This document shows, in pieces, positions 24,901-35,087 of a DNA stretch of 64,000 nucleotides. Location of the stretch: contig CM067539.1 of assembly GCA_034509755.1 (NCBI GenBank), positions 61,080,513-61,144,512 on the forward strand, written 5' to 3'. The stretch is from Anisodus tanguticus. Its lineage: Eukaryota; Streptophyta; Magnoliopsida; Solanales; Solanaceae. The notes beneath the pieces are model-generated. The model made no database searches. It was not told where the DNA came from and saw only the letters and a list, made by a program, of their open reading frames with translations. The translations under genes were made by a program, and so were the position numbers. Every line of letters begins with the position of its first letter. Positions within the stretch are counted from its first letter, which is position 1.

Positions 24901-25080
24901 TATAAAAAATCGAGCTTTCGAGAACTCAGGCTCCATATTTGGCATATTACTATGGACAACCGGATTTTGCATCTGCATAGAGAAAGGATTTCCGCTCTGC
25001 TGGGGTAGCCCAGGCAGAGAAGTGCCACTTTGATTTGGATCCTGCCCAGAGATCTGCCCTGACATATGCTGCAAATTCAT
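7616..25080 (-). CDS. HAC1: CBP/p300-type histone acetyltransferase, HAC1-like
   Basis: Sixteen coding exons: 25080-24890, 23540-23432, 23141-22871, 22781-22263, 22161-20329, 19330-19034, 18862-18584, 15297-15169, 13421-13221, 13123-12981, 12823-12511, 12109-11970, 9940-9862, 9783-9391, 8480-8263, 7730-7616. All junctions are GT-AG and join in phase, giving about 1,742 residues if one extra base in exon 5 is discounted. Order: Gln/Asn/Ser-rich N-terminus, TAZ1 zinc finger (~675-760), PHD-like finger, KAT11 acetyltransferase core, ZZ, second ZZ, TAZ2. HAC proteins acetylate histones as nuclear co-activators in hormone, flowering and stress responses. Start MNLQHMSGQ at 25080 resembles the N-terminus of known plant HAC1 proteins. 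Large insertion-filled introns stretch the gene to more than 17 kb. The exon-5 frameshift is the only visible lesion. Confidence 0.93.
8143..8245 (+). mobile_element. Possible tRNA-derived SINE in the last HAC intron
   Basis: TAGCATAGTGGTATTAGTGG resembles a pol III A box region, and GTGCGATTTCCAC, 50 bases on, resembles a weak B box. This spacing is typical of tRNA-derived SINEs. No clear poly-A tail or target duplication was found. It could be chance similarity. Confidence 0.35.
9941..11969. other. HAC intron 12 (2.0 kb), AT-rich
   Basis: This intron lies between the HAC exons ending 11970 and starting 9940. It holds a run of AAT-type simple sequence near 10,410-10,435 and a degenerate stretch with repeated AATAGTAAGGGTA-like motifs at about 11,320-11,460. 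Two plus-strand open frames (10,328-10,606 and 10,632-10,874) are AT-rich and show no domain. No gene is called. Confidence 0.5.
13649..13830 (-). mobile_element. Au-type SINE, full length, HAC intron 8
   Basis: Read on the minus strand it has a tRNA-like head (TAACTGGTAAAGTTGC as A-box region, GGGTTCAAGTC as B box). Next come the Au body (AAGGTAAGGTTGCGTACAA) and the end GCTTAGTGCACCGGGCTGCC. It is flanked by a perfect 14-bp target duplication TATTTATCAAAGAA (13635-13648 and 13831-13844), proof of retroposition. It lies in the same orientation as the HAC gene. Confidence 0.9.
14050..14175 (-). mobile_element. RTE/TS-type tail, HAC intron 8
   Basis: On the plus strand it runs CAACAACATACCCAGTGTAA, TCCCACAAGTGGGG, GGTAGGATGTACGCAGACC and GATTGTTTCCAATAGACCCT. 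That is the reverse complement of the RTE 3' tail with its TTG repeats. No tRNA-like head follows beyond 14,175, so it is a 5'-truncated copy. Confidence 0.75.
14704..14858 (+). mobile_element. 5'-truncated Au-type SINE with internal foreign segment
   Basis: The Au body (TGCAAGGTAAGGCTGCGTAC) and the end GCTTAGTGCACCGGGCTGCC are clear, but the A and B boxes are missing. Between about 14,751 and 14,812 the usual GGACCCCGCGC stretch is interrupted by about 60 bases (GAGCTCGACGAACCAACTTC and on) absent from the other four copies here. It is opposite in orientation to the other Au copies. Flanks are AT-rich, and no clean target duplication was seen. Confidence 0.75.
15366..15490 (-). mobile_element. 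RTE/TS-type tail next to HAC exon 8
   Basis: The plus strand reads CAACATACCCAGTGTAATCC, CACAAGTGGGGTCTGGGAAG, TACACAGATCTTACCCCTAC and ends near GAGGTTGTTTCTGATAGACT. It is a truncated antisense copy of the tail at 18,068-18,189, and it sits about 70 bp upstream of the exon-8 acceptor on the HAC strand. Confidence 0.7.
15682..18190 (+). pseudogene. Decayed RTE-clade LINE, antisense in HAC intron 7
   Basis: Translated pieces in shifting frames spell a non-LTR retrotransposon ORF: the end of the endonuclease region (LVIDLEIKRRKKKRVVDRPR), a linker, RT motifs (CNNYRGIKLLSHTMKVWE, MVFIDLEK-like, ELHQGSTFSPFLFDLVLDEL), and the C-terminal part (LRWFGHVQRRNSNALVRRC, RGRGRPKKYWGKVIRQDL). The 3' UTR runs to GGTATGTTGTTGTTTG at 18,190. 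The 5' end is missing (most of the endonuclease). The RT active site, normally FADD, reads FANG (MLFANGIVLIEE, about 17,056), and there are several frameshifts and stops, so it is dead. It runs against HAC transcription. Confidence 0.85.
18584..19330 (-). other. HAC exons 6-7: PHD-like zinc finger
   Basis: Exon 6 reads SKAKAEKNQAMEHSMSENSC, then QLCAVEKLNFEPPPIYCTPC and FFCIPCYNEAR. Exon 7 reads WVQCDKCEAWQHQICALF and EYTCPNCYI. The Cys/His pattern of the CBP/p300 PHD region is complete. The junction yields a Trp-Trp pair (EEW|WVQCDKC). Exon 7 ends in GATGAG|GTAAGT, a consensus donor. Confidence 0.9.
19646..19826 (-). mobile_element. Au-type SINE, full length, HAC intron 5
   Basis: Minus-strand reading shows the tRNA-like head (GGTAAAGTTGCTGCCATG, GGGTTCAAGCC) and the Au end (GCACCGGGTTGCC). 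It is flanked by a perfect 17-bp target duplication CTACTAAGATACACATA (19629-19645 and 19827-19843). It lies in the same orientation as HAC. Confidence 0.92.
20329..22161 (-). other. HAC exon 5: Gln-rich region, frameshift and TAZ1 finger
   Basis: This is the largest exon. The first part is Gln-rich (HQHFQQPPQQFQEQHQLVQP). At 21,475-21,480 a run of six T (minus strand) shifts the frame by one: the upstream frame ends in SKSHFSFFL and a stop, and the downstream frame resumes at FFSNGVHSDAVFQGQW. With five T the two join smoothly. Downstream lies TAZ1 with its Cys/His triplets (LTHARGCSAPEGKCAEQNC, HMERCSTFECQYPRC, HYRRCRDLNCPVC). The exon ends LRRWVGQ at a CAG|GT donor. Confidence 0.85.
23541..24889. 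other. HAC intron 1 (1.35 kb)
   Basis: The donor is GAT|GTAAG at 24889 and the acceptor TTTTTTCAG at 23541 (minus strand). It completes an Ile codon (NK-I-YEYLMQ). The sequence is AT-rich with a short internal repeat (TTTACTTGGCACACAGAAAA at about 23,751 and again near 23,835). No mobile element was recognised. Confidence 0.6.
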
Positions 25081-25399
25081 TTTTATCTTGTATCCTTCTA
25101 ACAAGCATGCACTTCATAGCACAGACTATAAGCATTCCATTAAATAGATGAGAATCCCACACTTCATAAGCTGGGTGGACATATATTCATCCAATCAGTT
25201 CGCCGTGAAATAACTTTATGATATCTGTAATGCTGCAGTCAAAACAATACCAGAAAATAATCAAAGAGTGGTCTACCTGATTGGTCATTGCACATGAAAG
25301 TACATGAGGTAACAAGAGAATCAAATAACCATAATACACTGGTACACATTGAAACTATATCAGTAGTGCTCCGAAAGAAGCTTGCTAATTAGAACGATC

Positions 25400-28300
25400 A
25401 ATGTGAAAAAAAACAAAATGATAAAGGAAAAGAATGACACTAGCGATAAAATATTCGATCCTCACCTCTACACTAAAATTTTGATTACATTTGAACAATG
25501 AGTACAAAAAGCCCCAATTTTTTCCAGCTAAAATCAGGTTTTGTTTCAATATAATAAACAACCAGCTCCAATATGAGCATAAATCCAAACACATATTGTT
25601 AGCATTTTTTATTACATTTAGAACAATCAAGGTATTGAATCTTCAAAATTGAGAAAACATTACCAAACGTTCGCTGGAATCACCTTAGATCTCTAATGTT
25701 CGTTATTGAATATTCTACTTGACTGACAGACTGAGTTCCTAACATTTCCACCTTCTACTTTTATTTTTAATATGTTAAGCAATTTTTAAGAAATAAAATA
25801 CCTGAAAAGACAAAAATAGCTAGTTTCACAATGAGAATACAAAAGGGCCCAATTCTTTCAGCTAAATCAGTTTTTGATTGAGTATAAGAAACAAACCAGC
25901 TACAATACAAGTATAAATCCATACACAAACACATATTACGTGATTACATTAGAACAATCAAGGTATAGCAAGCTCCACCAACTAAAGATATGTTAAACCA
26001 TTTTAATTTTATATATTAATCAATTTCTAAGAAAAACAATCCCTGAACAGACAAAAATAGCTATCTCAATGAGGATACAAAAAGCCCCAAATTTTCCAGC
26101 TAAAATCAGCTTTTATACTCCAATATGAGCATAAATCCAAGCACGACACACATATTGTTAACATTTTGATTACATTTAGAACAATCAAAGTGTTGAATCT
26201 TCAAAATTCATATAACATTACCAAACATTCGAATAGAATTCACCTTAGATTTCTAACTTGACTGAGTTCCTAACATTTCCAGCTTGACTTAACAGACAAA
26301 AAGAGCTAGTTTCTCAATGACTGTACAAAAAACCCCAATTTTTCAGCTTAAATCAGCTATTTGTTTGAATATTGAAACAATCAGCTCCAATGTGAGCATA
26401 AATCCAAACACAAACACCTATTGTTAGCATTTTGATTACATTAGAACAATGAGAGTACAAAAAGGCCCAATTTTTCAGCTAAAATCAGTCTTTTATTTGC
26501 ATATAAGAAATAACCAGCTACAATATGAGCATAAATCCAAACACAAACACCTATTGTTGGCATTTTGATTACATTTGAACAATGAGAGTACAAAAAGTCC
26601 CAAATTTTTAAAGATAAAATCAGTTTTTTTGTTTGAATATAAGAAACAACCAGCTACAATATGAGCATAAATCAAACACAAAACACCTATTGTTAGCATT
26701 TTGATTACATTAGAACAATCAGAGTACAAAAAGGCCCAATTTTCCAGCTAAAATCAGTTTTTTATTTGCATATAAGAAACAACCAGCTCCAATATGAGCA
26801 TAAATCCAAACACACACAAATTGGCAGCATTTTGATTAGAAGCCCAAGTTTTTCAGCTAGAATCAGCTTTTTGTTTGAATATAAGAAAAACTAGCTACAA
26901 TATGAGCATAAATCCAAACACAAACACATATTGGTAACATTTGATTACAAGCCCCAATTTTTCAGCTAAAATCAGCTTTTTGTTTGAATATAAGAAACAA
27001 CTAGCTACAACATGAGCATAAATCCAAACACAAACACATATTACTAGCATTTTGATTACATTAAACCAATCAAGGTATTGAATCTTCGAAATTCACAAAA
27101 AGGCGCAATTTTTCCAGCTAAAATCAGTTATTTGTTTGCATATAGAGACAACCATCTACAATATGAGCATAAATCCAAACAAAAACACTTATTGTTAGCA
27201 TTTTGATTACATTACAACAGTAACAGTACAAAAAGGCCCAATTTTTTTAGCTAAAATCAGCTTTATACACCAATACGAGCATAAATCAAAGCACAAAACA
27301 CATATTGTTAACATTTTGATTACATTAAAAAATCAAGGTATTGAATCTTCGAAATTCACAAAAAGGTGCAATTTTTTCAGCTAAAATCAGTTTTTTGTTT
27401 CAATATAGAAACAACTAGCTACAATATGAGCATAAATCCAAACACAAAACACCTATTGGTAGCATTTTGATTACAAGCCCCAATTTTGCAGCTAAAATAA
27501 GCTTTTTGCTTGAATATAAGAAACAACTAGCTACAATAAAAAAATAAAAAAAGGGTAGCCCGGTGCACTAAGCTCCCATATGCGCAGGGTCCGGGGAAAG
27601 GCCGGACTACAAGGGTCTATTGTACACAGTCTTACCTCACATTTCTGCAAGAGGCTGTTTCCACAGCTTGAACCCATGACCTCTTGGTCACATGGAGGCA
27701 ACTAGCTACAATATAAGCATAAAAACAAACACAAAACACATATTGTTAACATTTTGATTACATTATAATAATCAAGGTGTCGAATCTTCGAAATTCACAA
27801 AAAGGCGCAATTTTTTCAGCTACAATCAGTTATTTGTTTCAATATCGAAACAACCAGCTACAATATGAGCATAAATCCATACACAAACACCTATTATTAG
27901 CATTTTGATTACATTACTACAATAACAGTACAAAAAGGCCCAATTTTTTCAGCTAAAATCAGCTTTTATACTCCAATATGAGCATAAATCCAAACACAAA
28001 CCACATATTGTTAACATTTTGATTACAATCAAGGTATTGAATCTTCGAAATTCATAAAACATTACCAAATATTCGAATAGAATTCACCTTATATTTTTAA
28101 CTTGACTGAGTTCCTAACATTTCCAGCTTCACTGAACAGACAAAAAGAGCTAGTTTCTCAATGAGAGTACAAAAAGCCCAATTTTTTCAGCTAAAATCAG
28201 TTTTTTATTTGCATATAGAGACAACCAGCTTCAATATGAACATAAAGCCAAACATAAACACCTATTATTAGCATTTTGATTACATTTGAGCAATGAGAGT

Positions 28301-28920
28301 ACAAAAAGGCCCAATTTTGTTTTTTGAGAAACTGGTAATGAAAAAGCCCCAAATTGTTTTCAGCTTAAATCAGCTTTTATTTGAATATAGGAATAACCAG
28401 CTCCAATGTGATCATAAATCCAAACACAAACACAGATTGTTAGCATTTTGATTACATTATAACAATCAAAGTATAGAATCTTCATACCAAACAGACAAAA
28501 AGAGCTAGTTTCTCAATGAGAGTACAAAAGGCCCGATTTTTCAGCTAAAAACAGCTTTTATTTGGATATCGAAACAATCAGCTACAATATGAGCATCAAA
28601 ACAAACACTAACACCTATTGTTAGCATTTTGATTACATTAGAACAATAACAGTACAAAAAGCCCAAATTTTTTTCAGCTAAAATCAGCTTTTTGTTTCAA
28701 TATAGAAACAACCAGCTCCAATATGAGCATAAATCCAAACACAAACACCTATTGTTAACATTTTGATTACAAGCCCCAATTTTCCAGCTAAAATCAGTTA
28801 TTTATTTGCATATAAGAAACAACTGGCTACAATATGAGCATATTGCTAACATTTTGATTAAATTTAGAACAATCAATGTATTTAATCTTCAAAATTCATA
28901 AAACATTACTGAAATTCACC
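25400..28920. repeat. Tandem array of a ~110-150 bp unit in the HAC leader intron
   Basis: About twenty degenerate head-to-tail copies share, in order, AAAGGCCCAATTTTTCAGCT, AAAATCAGCTTTTTGTTTG, AATATAAGAAACAACCAGCT, ACAATATGAGCATAAATCC, AAACACAAACACCTATTG and TTAGCATTTTGATTACATT. Copies of GCATAAATCC lie near 25,578, 26,128, 26,397, 26,530, 26,667, 26,800, 26,909, 27,015, 27,167, 27,429, 27,869, 27,982, 28,407 and 28,730. Some units are truncated or carry a longer form including TTGAATCTTCAAAATTCA. The array lies between the probable non-coding first exon and the start-codon exon of HAC. One Au SINE has landed inside it. Confidence 0.85.
27539..27698 (-). mobile_element. Au-type SINE inside the tandem array
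   Basis: The Au body and the end (GGTAGCCCGGTGCACTAAGC on the plus strand) are present, with a B box but the A-box end lost. A perfect 15-bp target duplication CAACTAGCTACAATA (27524-27538 and 27699-27713) is array sequence, so the SINE arrived after the array had formed. Confidence 0.9.
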
Positions 28921-28949
28921 TTAGATTTCTAACTTACGATAACAACCAC

Positions 28950-29165
28950 CTCTGTCGATGAAGAGAAGGAGCTTCGGCAAATTGACGAGCCTTAAGAGAT
29001 CGACGGCGATGTTCGACGCGGCGGCGGCGGCGGCGGCGGTAGGTGGCCGGGGTTTCGATGAAGGAGCGATGGTGAGAACGAAAGGGAACTTGCGATATCG
29101 AGAAACGATAGAGTCAAAGGGTGGAATTGGAAAGGTTGGGGTACGGATCGGCTCGTATATATCAG
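28950..29165 (-). promoter_or_regulatory. Probable HAC promoter and non-coding first exon
   Basis: On the minus strand a TATA-like GATATATACGAGCC (about 29,150-29,165) is followed by a GC-richer stretch with a CCG(n) run (29,020-29,040). It ends CGACAGAG|GTGGTTG at 28,950/28,949, a splice donor. The start-codon exon has a plausible acceptor (CTTGTTAG at 25,098). A 3.85 kb leader intron is inferred. Plus-strand frames here (poly-Ala) are shadows of the CCG run. Confidence 0.5.
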
Positions 29166-30718
29166 GGGTAGAAGAGTAATTGTACCCATGTCATTTTTCC
29201 CCTTTTTCATTTTTTTCATTTTTTCCCTTCTCTTATCTGCATAATTACTCCTATCTTAGATGACAGTTTACTTTTAAGAAATATATTATTGGCATAATAC
29301 ATAGTTTACCCCTCTCTTGAAATAAAATTAATACATCTTTCTAATACAAGCAATCGTTACATACTCTATTTAACCATTTGTATCCAATCATTTTTTCTTA
29401 AAAATTATATTATGCGCATCAATTAGTGTGTGACATGTGTTACATCTTAATAAACTAAAAAAAAGCATAAAAAAACTCATATCTTGTGTCTCGTCTTCTC
29501 CAACCCCACGTTTGTTCATCTTCTCGACAACCATTCGGCCTCCATCATAACCACTTTCGTCGAATGGTTAGATTCAACTTTTTTAGGTTATTTTTTCACA
29601 AATGTCAATTCATACATTCAATTACTTATAATAAATTTTCAGATTCAAGTTCGACCCTTAAAAGTAAAAGTTCTTAATGGTGTTCTTTGAATTGTATCAA
29701 AATTAATTATTCATTTTCGATACATTTTAAATAATTTTAAAAAAATCTCGTTCAATTTTAAGATTGGTATTTTGACATTCTAATTAAAATGTATGCTGAA
29801 ATGAAGAAAGAAGAGAATGAAATGAAAAAAGAAAAAGAATAACAAAAAGAAAATCTATTTCCTATCATTTTCTTCCTTTCCTAAACCATCACAAAAAAGC
29901 TCCGACAAACATTACTTTCATCATAGAAAAAAATATTAGTTTTATATTAAGGGTTGAAAATTCCCCTGAAATAGAGCAAATTTATCTTATTTTAATTTTG
30001 ATCTACTTAGTACAAATTTGCCCTTCAATTATAGAAAGTAGAACAAATTTTTCATCCGTTTGACTTTGGTCTCAAATATACCCTTATGACGAGTGGATTG
30101 ACTCATATTTACCTCTCAAAACTAACTGAATTTTTTACTTTCAATCAACTTTTTTATTTTAAGGTCAAAAATTTATTTGACTTCTATTTCTACAACGAGG
30201 GGAAGAACGAAAAAGGTAAAAAAAAAATGTATAATTTTTTCCCTCAGAAATACGTATCAAAAGCAGAGATTCACAAATCATTTTGTTTTTGCTCAAAAGG
30301 ATAACTAATAAGTCTGTTCCCTTTCAGTTTTCTATTTGTGAAGATTAATGCTTTCCTGGCTGCGTAATTACAATTATATGCATAAATTTAGCTCAAAATA
30401 AATAAATAAAATTACTTTATGAATTTTGTTTTTCTGACATGACACAATCCCAATTTCTTAGGCAAGATCATAACTTCTTGTCAAGTATACATAATAACTC
30501 CCTGCAATTTCTCCATTTACTTTCAATTATTGCTTATTGATTTAAGAATTTCAATTTTTATTTAAGTTCTTTAAATATAAAAATTAAAGGGCAATGATCT
30601 AAATAAATATTAACAAAAAAATTGTTTGTGGACGCTTCATGCTATTATCAGTAGAGTTTGGAGATATCTCAAATTTCGTTCCCCACTGACTTGTAATCTC
30701 ATTTCTTCCCATACTTTA
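29166..30718. other. AT-rich intergenic region upstream of HAC
   Basis: No gene is supported. The sequence is low-complexity AT-rich DNA with poly-A and poly-T tracts. A stretch around 29,940-30,110 (AAATTTGCCCTTCAATTATA, TCAAATATACCCTTATGACG) looks like a decayed repeat, but no ends were found. Confidence 0.45.
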
Positions 30719-30726
30719 GTTTTAAC

Positions 30727-33700
30727 TAGTGGTGGTCAGTGGGCCGGGCTCGGGTCTGGAGGGCCGGGTCTGGCGGGGTCGGGGCGGGATGGGCGAAGGG
30801 GTCGGGGTCGGGTCTGGCGGGGTGGCCGGACTTGCTCCAGTCCCGTCCCGGTCCCGGTCCCGATCCCGTCGGAATCGGGTCGGGGCAGGCGGGGTCTGGC
30901 GGATTTCCTTTTTTTTTTTTTAAATAACATATGTATAAAAAAACTCAATAAACAAGACAAAATAGTGTAATAAAAACATCTCAAGACTGTTTTTGTGCCT
31001 CTTATATTATTTAATAGACATATGATTTTTTGTAATACAAATACAATTGTCTAAAAAGTAAAATCTAAATTGCAACTTTGTGGTGTTGTCCAAAAGTTGC
31101 AAATTAAATAATAAAATTGCAATTAAAAAAATTACATTCTCAAAAAAACTTGTTCTAATTGCTTGATGATTTCCTGTGGTTCTTCGGTTGGAATTGGTAT
31201 TTATTGGTCAAATTGATCTACGTCGCTTCCACCACCTTCGGATAAGATTTTGTTGTAGTTTTCGTCTTCTTCTTCGTTGATCTCCGGTTGACCGCACCTT
31301 CTCCGCTCCGCTCATATCCAATCTCTGAATAATACTGCAATTTCAAAGCTGTCTCCGGCTAATGAGTGTCTGTGGTCTCCTATTTGATATCTGCCGGCAG
31401 AAAAAGCGCTTTCAGACGCAGTTGATGACGCTTGAATGTTCAAAACATCTCGAGCCATTAATGAAAGTGTCGGAAAGGTCTTCTCATTCCCCCTCCAGTA
31501 TTTCAGCAAGTCTTCATGTCCATTTTCATTGATAACTTCTTGGTACGGTACAGAACCATGCAAAACAAAAATATCCAACTCGCTAATTTGGTTAGTAGTA
31601 GAGGTACGGCCGCACATTCTATTTCTAAGGCTTTCAATACTAGCCGCAGAAACAACATGTCTTTTGTGAGGTTGTGTTGAAGATGAAGAAGATGGTATGG
31701 AAGCCGGTAAGTTACTAGCATTTTCTTGTTGATAAAATCTATATATTTTTTTGCATTGATGTTCTACGCTAGACAACACTTCTTCTTTAGTTTGTTCAAT
31801 ATGTGGTGGGTGATTTAGATTTTTGGGACTTGGAGGTTGTAGTACTTCTATACAATCGTAAATAGTTTCAATTAGTGATTTAGTACCGTCTATTTTAATA
31901 GTAGGATTTAAAACAGATCCAATAATATAAATAGTGGGAATAGGAATAAAATATTTTTTTATTTTGACAAACATTTTTTTAATAGCTGCCTTATAAGCTG
32001 GTTTTTCCATATATTCACTAAGTAATAAAAATATTAGAGTTATATAAAGCAACATTGTTGAAATAGTAGGATAATATATACCGGAAAATTCTTTTGTTGC
32101 TTGAAAAAATTTCTCTAAAAATACAATAAGTTCGAAATTTTTTACCCAATCACTATCTAAAATCATATCAGCTGAATTTTTATTATGAGAGTTAAAAAAT
32201 AAAGTTATAGGTTTTCTATAGTCATAAGCAACAAGTAGTTGCTCATATAAAGAATTCCACCTAGTGGATACTTCTTGTGGAATTTGTCTATAAGATAGTC
32301 CACAATCATGACAAGTTTTTTTATATTCTTTTCTACGTTGTACTTTATTACTTTTAAAAATAAAGTTTATAGCAAATTGTATTTTACTAAGAATGTCTTC
32401 AAAAAATGATAGACCATCCTTTATAATTAAGTTATATATATGGCACGCGCATTTTATATGAAAATGATCTGGAAAAGATGGAGTTAAACTATTTTTAAAA
32501 ATTGTAATTGCGTAATTGTTAGAAGAAGCGTTATCTAATGTAATAGTCATAATTTTATCGGTTATTCCGTAATAATGGCACACTTGATAAATATTATCTA
32601 CAATAAAAGAACCAGTGTGCCCATCATCTATATATCTATACGCTAAAATACGTTTTTGCATAGACCATTTATAATCTATCCAATGACAAGTTACAGTTAA
32701 ATAATCATGGCCGTTAGTACTACGACCTATATCAGACGTGATAGATACTTTGTCATTAAAATGATATAATGAATAACGTAAATATTGTTGATATTCATGC
32801 GCGAATTTAAATACATCTCTCTTAACAGTTGATCTAGGAAAACCGTTAAAAGCAGGATTATATATATATCTCTAATGTAATGAATAAAATCGGGAGATGA
32901 AGGAAATGAAAAAGGCAAACCCTCCACAGCAACTAATTTTGATATTGCTTTCCAATCTCTATGTTTATTGTATTTAGAGCGTACAATTTCCCCCGTCATA
33001 GGGTTAATTTGACCCTGTACTTGGTCCGGGACAGTATCAGTATGTGAACCTTGTCCCTATGGAGCGGGCGTTTGCGCACCGGTTTTGAAGCCTGGTATTG
33101 GGCATACCTAGTGGATGAGCACTTACTACGTGTCTAATTAAACCCCCCCCCCCCCCCCGTCCCACCGTGACCTTTTCCAGTTTTAAATTTTAAAACATTT
33201 TTACAAATTTTACATATAGCTACTTGATTCTCTACGTCCCTATGAAAAAATGTCCATGCATCTGATTTTAATGGTCGTTTTTCTGGACCTCGTCTCATAC
33301 TAGGGGGAATAAGAGGTATTTCAGTTGAAGGTGCACTAGTGGGTGTGTTGTCATCAACATTAGTGGGTGTATCATCTAGATCATCGTCTAAATTAAAGTC
33401 TCCTTGAGTTCCAGAAAATAGCTCCTCGTCTAAATCTAATGGTATTGTAGGAAAATGTTGAGTATCAACAAAATCATCCTGTGTAGGAATAAGATGACTA
33501 GAAAAAGTACCCTTGCCCTGGTTGTCGCCCCTACTAGAAGAAGCACACTTACCCTTAAACATACCTCTTAATCCTTTCATTTTAATTATGATAATAAATA
33601 ATTAAAGACAATAAAATTAAGTGATCTAAAGTTCTAAACTAAATAAACAGACAATAATAATTTAATGAAGGAACGAATGTACCAAACGCCGACGTAACGT

Positions 33701-34228
33701 CGACGTGTAATCGAGAGGTTGAAAATTGAAACTTTGCTCGATGGAAGATCCTCAAGCTAGTTGCCAACTTCACTCCCAATTCCCAAATGAATAAATAAAA
33801 TTGAATATTTAGTAAATAATGTAGACTTGTAGAGAGATATATTGAGAGATTGTAGGAAGATTTGTGAGAAAGATGAAGCGAAAATGAGTTATTTATAGTT
33901 GGAAAATTGGGTTAAAGTGTAAATATAATAACTTATGGGTTAAAAATAAATATTAAGGGGTAAGGGTTGGGGGAGGGGGGAGGCCTAAAATGGTCATTGG
34001 CCAACGGCCAAAATCTAAAATGGTCGTTGGTGCAACAGTCATATTTGCAAAGGGGGCACAAATGGCGGGCTCGGGCTCGGGACGGGCTCGAGGCGGGCTC
34101 GGGTCTGGCGGGACGAGACATTGTCCCATCCCGAGTTCGAGTCCCCCTACCGTTTTTTTTATTTTTTGAGCGGGACCGGGGCGGGCTCGGGACGGGGTCG
34201 GGCCGTTCCGGCCCACTGGCCACCCTTA
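30727..34228 (-). mobile_element. hAT transposon, copy 1 (full length, decayed)
   Basis: The terminal inverted repeats are TAGTGGTGGTCAGTGGGCC on the left and, reverse complemented, TAAGGGTGGCCAGTGGGCC on the right. A perfect 8-bp target duplication GTTTTAAC flanks the element (30719-30726 and 34229-34236), diagnostic of hAT. Both ends carry GC-rich arrays of CGGGCTCGGG/TCTGGCGGG motifs inside an AT-rich interior; such subterminal repeats are usual transposase-binding regions. The transposase gene is on the minus strand. Total 3,502 bp. Confidence 0.92.
31140..33580 (-). pseudogene. hAT transposase (BED finger, RICESLEEPER-like), copy 1
   Basis: The N-terminal piece (33580-33134, MKGLRGMFKG...) is acidic and then has a BED zinc finger (SDAWTFFHRD, ICKICKNVLKF). 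It runs into a 16-C tract and is out of frame with the rest. The catalytic region and C-terminus are open from about 32,661 to 31,312, with hAT landmarks HIKCACHIYNL, STRWNSLYEQLL, and the dimerisation block MARDVLNIQASSTASESAFS. A stop (TGA) follows RDWI, where copy 2 has CGA (Arg). The sequence after it remains similar to copy 2 down to about 31,140. Non-functional as it stands. Confidence 0.85.
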
Positions 34229-34518
34229 GTTTTAACTCTTTTCTGCTACACTGATGTTTTACTACACACGAGATGTTCATAAACAAAACAAAAAAAAAAC
34301 TACTTTACTGCAATATATTTTATAGAAATTGCATTTAATTTTTATTTTTTAATTAATTTGTTTTGATACTATGATAATTTGATTGAAATAAGAATTTAAA
34401 GAAAGGACAAATATGTCAAACTGTATTTTGTTTATATTAATGAAAAGTAGGTAAAAAGAATTGTTACGGAAAAATCAAAATAAGAGAAGCAAGCCTATTA
34501 ATTTTGAAGGGCAAATAT

Positions 34519-34639
34519 AAAATTTAAAAAAAGGACAGTCTGGTGCACTAAGCTCCCGCTATGTGCGGGGTCCGGGGAAGAGCCGGACCACAAGAGTCTA
34601 TTGTCTTACCTCACATTTCTGCAAGAGATTGTTTCCACA
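34519..34639 (-). mobile_element. 5'-truncated Au-type SINE
   Basis: The plus strand reads CTGGTGCACTAAGCTCCCGC, then GGGGTCCGGGGAAGAGCCGG, and stops at TTGTTTCCAC, so the tRNA-like head is missing. A 16-bp target duplication TTTGAAGGGCAAATAT (34503-34518 and 34640-34655) shows that it inserted already truncated. Confidence 0.88.
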
Positions 34640-34675
34640 TTTGAAGGGCAAATATGAGCTAGTTTAATAATGATG

Positions 34676-34680
<5 letters not shown>

Positions 34681-34742
<62 letters not shown>
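34681..34742. repeat. (TA)n microsatellite
   Basis: About thirty uninterrupted TA units follow GAGGGA. The length is likely to vary between individuals and to be hard to assemble. Confidence 0.95.
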
Positions 34743-34746
<4 letters not shown>

Positions 34747-35087
34747 CGTGAAATATTTGGTAAAATTATATTCTATTTTTCAAACTTCATATCTTCTTCT
34801 TTCTAGACCTCCACAAGGATGACGATGCCACTCTTTTCATCACCTTAGAGCCTCGCTAAGTATGTCAACAAAATACTCGAATTGTTTTAAATGAGGAAAC
34901 ATAATGGGTAGACGAAGGAGAACAAGATCACTGCCGAAGGCTTCTAGTCGTCGGAGGTGGTCTTATGTGGGGATAGTGGATACATGTGATGATAAGAAAA
35001 AAATGAAGGTTGAGAGGGGCCAAGAGATTCTAGAGTAAAGTCTTGTTGAAGAAGTTTCTTTATTAAAAAGATAAAAATGTCATATGA

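Noticed and set aside
25400..28920. Regularly repeated array that could suggest CRISPR
   Set aside because: Units are 110-150 bp, degenerate, with no distinct spacers, and lie in a plant intron.
28958..29179. Plus-strand 73-codon frame with poly-Ala and a minus-strand Pro-rich frame
   Set aside because: Both arise from a GCG/CCG repeat in the probable HAC leader exon; no domain and no better start context.
29484..29690. Overlapping short frames upstream of HAC
   Set aside because: No domain or repeat match; composition is the same as the surrounding AT-rich DNA.
30626..30984. Overlapping Gly/Arg/Pro-rich frames on both strands (also at 33,933-34,286 and 35,592-35,873)
   Set aside because: They come from the GC-rich subterminal arrays of the hAT elements, which stay open in most frames; not genes.
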